A stretch of 64,000 bases of DNA from Guadua angustifolia. Its lineage: Eukaryota; Streptophyta; Magnoliopsida; Poales; Poaceae. The DNA is taken from the NCBI GenBank assembly GCA_036346375.1, contig CM070510.1:63646376-63710375 (forward strand), read 5' to 3'. The notes under the pieces are model-generated. The model worked only from the letters and a program-made list of their open reading frames with translations, had not been told where the DNA came from and did no database searches. A program made the position numbers and the translations under genes. Below are positions 59,902 through 64,000 of this stretch, one piece after another. Position 1 is the first letter of the stretch, and each line of letters opens with the position of its first letter.

Positions 59902-60109
59902 GGATCACACAAGTCATACGGGACTTAGGCAAAAATCGGCCCTGAGTTCGGCAGGAGACGCTAGATGTAGCTTGGTCTTAGCGTTTGGTTTTCGCGCGGG
60001 ATTGTCACTTGGTTCAAACCCTTCGACAGGGCGGGACCACGATGATCGCTGAAGCGCGCAACAGTACAGAACGTGGCAAGGCAACAAGTTTCGGAAGTGT
60101 ATTTAGACC

Positions 60110-60880
60110 GGTGACCCTCAACGGTGACAACGGTGGTGCCAGAGAGCCAACCCGAGGCGTATGAGCCGTGTCCGAGTACCACGTCTAACTTGCACCCCGG
60201 TTGCTTGGCCGTACCGAACGTTAACGCTTTTAACACATTTCCTTTGATCATGAGGGACCGTTAATTTTTGGCACTTGTGACAATCACGCGTAACTTGACC
60301 CATCTTAGTATATGCACATAAGGAAATGGTCGAAAATGCGACAAGTAGCACTTATCTTGCTTTTTATATCACTGGGCGACTAGCCCCCAAGTCTCTGGGC
60401 GACCACGGAGAGACTCGGGGCGAGCACGAAGGAGCTTGGGGCGACCAGCCCCTGGGCGACCACGAAGAAGCTTGAGGCGACCACGAAGGAGCTTGGGGCG
60501 ACCAGCCCCCGAGCCTCTGGGCGACCACGAAGAAGCTTCGGGGCACCGCTGCTAACAGAATGAGTAGGCGTAGGCAAGAAAGGGCCGAATAATGTAGGTT
60601 CCTGCACGGGGTGAGCTCTGGTCCCTTTTTGATTTCTAAGTCCTTGCGATTTTTTGGAAATCGAACCACGGTGCTGTGCGTCAAAGCAGCGGGCTTCCAG
60701 GAGGGGTACTAGACTAACGATGCTCGCGGTGACAACCAGCGGTGCTTCAGGGAGCCAACCCGAGGCGTGCGAGCCACGTTTGAGCACCGCATCTAGCCCG
60801 CCCCCTGGTCGCCCGTCCTTGTCGGACACAGGCACCCGGTGACTCTTACTGATCATCAAGGAATTAGCCAACATACGGGA
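60110..60880. repeat. Duplicated segment and minisatellite in the Tat 3'UTR
   Basis: 60110-60270 and 60720-60880 share GAGAGCCAACCCGAGGCGT..GAGCC and further blocks, an offset near 610 bp. Between them, 60365-60545 contains GCTTGGGGCGACCAGCCCC/TGGGCGACCACGAAG units of 35-50 bp. Confidence 0.75.
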
Positions 60881-61004
60881 CCAGCGGTATTCATGCAAAA
60901 AGAACTTGCTACTATGGGCAAAGAAAGGACAACGATGGTAAATTGAAAGCCTTTTGGCGACAACCTTACTAACCGCGCGAAGCCGCCAACCACCAAGGAG
61001 AGTC

Positions 61005-62000
61005 TCACCTCATGGTGACCAGAGCGATCGGCGGGATACTTACAATTCCCTCATGGGTAGAATTTCGCAACATCTCTATGTTATAGGAATTAAATGAGTT
61101 CTTCGCCGTCTCATTGGCTAACCGGACCGCCGGGCGAGATCTCGAGACCACCTGAAGGGCCCTCCCATCGGGAGGCAGTTTATGCAACCCGGCGTGCGTC
61201 TCAATTCTGCGCAAGACCAGTCGCCCTCTTGTCGATGTTCTCTCGAGACCCGGTGGCGTGGTACCGCTGAGACTTTCTTTGGTAGCGGGCGGCGCGACGC
61301 AGCGATCCCGCACCTCCTCCAGAAGGTTGACGTCTTCTCGCCGGAGATCCTCCTGGTCTTCTTCGTTGAACATCGAGACGCGCGGGGAACCGAGCGATAG
61401 CTCGGAAGGGAGAACAGCCTCTGCCCCGTACACCAGGAAGAAAGGCGTCTCGCCCGTGGCCCGGCTGGGCGTGGTACGAAGCGACCACAGTACCGCCGGG
61501 AGTTCTTCCGTCCACCGCGCGCCCCTCTTGTGAAGCCGATCAAACGCTCTTGTCTTGAGGCCCTTCAGCACCAGCGCGTTGGCGCGTTCCGCTTGTCCGT
61601 TGCTCATGGGATGGGCCACCGAAGCAAAGCATACCTTGGTGCCCATTTAAATCGCGAAATTCGGAAAAGCCCGCCGGTGAATTGGGTCCGTTATGCGTGA
61701 TGATGCGATTGGCGACTCGGCGGTCGAAGATCCCGCGCATAATTTGATTTGGCGGCGGCGGCGTGATGGCGCGACCGCCGCCTCAACCTCAACCGCCGTG
61801 AATTTGTCGATGGCGGCGAAGAGGTGGGTGAAACCCCTGTGGCCAGCGGGAAAGGACCGGGATATCTAGCCCCGGATCGCATAAGCGGCCGGAGAGCGGG
61901 ATAGTTTGCGAGCACGGGTGGTCGATGGTTGCTGGCGAAGAACCGACAAGCCGCATGTCTCACCACTCACAAGCATCTGGAGGCGGTGGGCCAATAGAAT
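61005..62000 (-). pseudogene. Tat integrase remnant
   Basis: 61740-61540 holds the catalytic-core start (GVANRIITHNG-like), then 61646-61005 reads GTKVCFASVAHPMSNGQAER, GARWTEELPAVLWSLRTTPS, FFLVYGAEAVLPSEL, and the C-terminal RLVLRRIETHAGLHKLP and NSYNIEMLRN. Shifts lie near 61250-61150. The role was to insert the DNA copy. It is disabled. Confidence 0.85.
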
Positions 62001-62386
62001 CCTTTGCAAAACGCTTTCCCGACCGGCGTCCGTTTGGACATATGACTCCAAGACGCGCCCCATGGATATCGAGAGCGGTTGCTCCCTCTTCCCGAGTGGC
62101 GACTTCAAGAGAACTCCGTTCCTACCACGGCGATATAGGTCCCCACCTACGGTATAGCACTTGGCCTACGTGCAATCTTCTCGGTGAGGCATCATCGTCG
62201 GGGATCACTTGGTCACGCGGAAGGCTAGGATAGGATCCATCCACCGATTTTCTCGCCAGCGTGGCGACCACTCGGTGCTCGCCGGGTACTCTCTTTGGCC
62301 GAAGCGTTTCCCTAAGCTGCCTTGGCGGCCGCCATCTTCCTCCGGACCGGTCGAGGCGGGCGAACCGACTCCTCCCGGGCCGGAGG

Positions 62387-63290
62387 TCATGACATGGCGC
62401 CACCGTCCCCACTCGGCCGGAGGCGAGCGGCCTTGCCGTCATCCCCGCTGGCGGGGGTCAGGATAATGACACCATCGTCCCCACCTGGATCGGGGGTCGT
62501 GATGGACGGTCGCGATAGCCTTTCTTCGAAGACTCCGACCGGAACAGGAGCCCTTGAGGACACAAGCTGCGAGAGCCCGTCCGCAAGGTGATTATCGCGC
62601 CGAGGGACATGGATATATCCCAAACCTTCAAAATGACGCTCCATTCTTCGGACCTCCGCCAGGTACGCCGCCATGGTAGGGTCAGAATATTGGAACTTCT
62701 TCCGCGCTTGATTGATGACCAGCAGGGAGTCTCCCTTGACTTGGAGACGCCGAATGCCCAATCTGAAGCGATCGCAACCTCGCGATGAGGCCCTCGTACT
62801 CGGCTCGTTGTTCGCGGCCTTGAACTTCGGCGACCACATCTTGGAGGGCGTCCCCGTCGGGGAGACGGGGCGACCCGGCCCGCGCCCTCAACTGAAGGAA
62901 CCATCGAAGAATAAGATCCAGGAGAAGGCGGCGGGTGTATCTTGACCTCCGGGCGGCGGAGTCCACTCGGCGACAAACTCCGCCAACTTCTGACTTTTGA
63001 TGGCGGTGCGAGGTACGAATTTGAGGTCGAATTCCCCCAGTTCCACCGCCCATTTTGCGATCCGGCCCTCTGCTTCTCGGTTGTGGAGGATCTCTCGCAG
63101 AGGGTAGGCCGTGACCACGGTAACTTCCCGTCCTTGGAAATAATGGCGCAGCTTCCTGGACGCCACCAGATCTGCGTCTGACATCTTCTAAGCTGCGCGG
63201 TACGGGTCTCGGCTTCGCAAGATTTTCTTGCGATGTAGTACACGGCCTTTGGGCGCCTTCCTCTCCATAATCAAGACGCGCTCACCACCT
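62387..63290 (-). pseudogene. Dual RNase H region of the Tat element
   Basis: 63184-62900 reads REVTVVTAYPLREILHNREA and GRIAKWAVELGEFDLKFVPR, the RNase H following RT and its tether. Then 62910-62480 reads WILFFDGSFS, AEYEGLIARLR, LQVKGDSLLVINQARKKF and HVPRRDNHLADGLSQL, a second RNase H of the archaeal-like type. Having both marks the Tat lineage. Frames are split by several shifts. Confidence 0.85.
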
Positions 63291-63299
63291 CGGGGGCAG

Positions 63300-64000
63300 C
63301 TATATATAGAACAGCGGCTCACCGGTGGGAAACCAAAGACCGGGGGAGGAGAGGTACCGCTTCAATTCTTCAAACGCATATACAGGCTTCTTGATCCACT
63401 CGAAGTGGTTTGTCTTCTTGGCAGGCTTAAGCAGGGCAAGCTTTTCTCTCCCAACCGGGCAATGAACCGCCCCAGGGAGGCCAGGCGACCGGCCAAGCAT
63501 TGGACTTGCTTGAGTCGCGCTGGCGGCTTCATGTGCTCGATGGCCGATATCTTATCGGGGTTGGCTTCAATGCCCCGGCTGGATACCAAAAAGCCCAATA
63601 GCTTGCCGGAGGGCACACCGAACACGCATTTTTCCGGGTTGAGCTTCAAGCAGTTCTTCCGGAGGTTAGCAAAGGTCTCCTCCAGGTCTTGGATCAGTTC
63701 TTCATTCTTTTTTATCTTCACAACTAAATCATCAACATAAACCTCAAGATTTCGCCCTATCTAGGGGCGGAAGGTAATGTGCATGGCACGTTGGTAAGTG
63801 GAACCAGTATTTTTTAAACCAAAAGCCATTCTTACATAACAATAAACACCGTAGGGGTTACAAAAGGTATTCTCTTCATCTTCAAGCCCCATGCTAATCT
63901 GGTGGTACCGGAGTACGCGTCCAGAAGCCTGTTGATTCACACCCTAGTGGAGTCAACAATGAGATCGACCCAGCGGTAAGGGTCGCCAGGCGAGCCTTGT
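63300..64000 (-). pseudogene. Tat reverse transcriptase, partial at the window end
   Basis: The - strand reads the catalytic VYVDDLVVKIKK at about 63750-63715, then LEETFANLRKNCLKLNPEKC, VFGVPSGKLLGFLVSSRGIE and ANPDKISAIEHMKPPA, then the connection EKLALLKPAKKTNHFEW. The N-terminal RT, protease and gag would lie beyond 64000. A stop just before YVDD (near 63763) shows it is dead. Confidence 0.88.

Larger units (their letters stand above)
58408..64000 (-). mobile_element. Second Tat-lineage Ty3/gypsy element (runs off the window end)
   Basis: Left LTR 58408-about 59405, then a 3' non-coding region with an antisense ORF, then integrase, two RNase H domains and RT on the - strand, reaching the window end. 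The order RT, RNase H, extra (archaeal-type) RNase H, integrase, extra antisense ORF is specific to the Tat lineage (Retand/RIRE2 type). Frames are broken many times, so it is inactive. It is the same family as the element at 15499. Confidence 0.9.

Noticed and set aside
1..64000. CRISPR arrays, bacterial operons, riboswitches, rRNA and tRNA genes
   Set aside because: None recognised. The tandem repeats lack the spacer pattern of CRISPR and the genome is a plant's. I could not run a tRNA scan, so a tRNA gene cannot be strictly excluded.

Overview
This window is nuclear DNA from a grass, most likely a panicoid. The evidence is intron-split plant genes with very GC-rich exons, AT-rich introns and spacers, and a dense nested landscape of grass transposons: Tat-lineage Ty3/gypsy, Copia, CACTA, MULE, hAT, Stowaway and LINEs. 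There are no operons, CRISPR arrays or bacterial genes. I recognise three probably functional protein genes. Two are class III secretory peroxidases on the + strand (288-1555 and 36550-40023), and one is a RING-H2 E3 ubiquitin ligase on the - strand (coding 47510-44930).

Layout: 1-1.6 kb holds peroxidase 1. Two LINE fragments lie at 2.3-4.2 kb. A complete but coding-dead Copia element with a GTGTC target duplication occupies 5.9-11 kb. Tandem repeats, a degraded LTR and a 1.43 kb solo LTR with target duplication ACGGT fill 12.2-15 kb. A MULE transposase pseudogene (15.35-24.1 kb) is split by a Tat-type Ty3/gypsy element (15499-22239, target duplication GCAAC). That element's pol-3'UTR segment is inverted and itself carries a hAT element. 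A CACTA element inside an AT-rich repeat and a gypsy tail follow at 24-27 kb, then small elements at 29-34 kb (MULE-type MITE, Stowaway, a 223-bp tandem array, a short hAT). Peroxidase 2 spans 36.5-40 kb and is followed by a duplicated non-coding block (40-42 kb). The RING gene occupies 44.9-48.9 kb. LINE tails and a LINE RT fragment lie at 50.7-55.1 kb. A hairpin-like inverted repeat enclosing an F-box gene fragment lies at 56.6-57.8 kb. From 58408 to the window end is a second Tat element, degenerate, with its LTR at the left and pol on the - strand.

The two peroxidases share intron positions and phases (0, 0, 1), flanking exon motifs and even an (AGCT)n tract in the 5'UTR. They look like a tandem duplication later pushed about 35 kb apart by transposon insertion. 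The most unusual things seen are the inverted pol segment in an otherwise cleanly flanked Tat element, the arrays of G-box (CACGTG) repeats with a period near 52 bp in the Tat LTR promoters, a probable antisense extra ORF with its own TATA box between pol and LTR in the second Tat element, and two transposon-like structures that carry gene-like GC-rich fragments. I found no obviously new gene system. Exon limits were read by eye from splice consensus and family alignment, not from transcripts.
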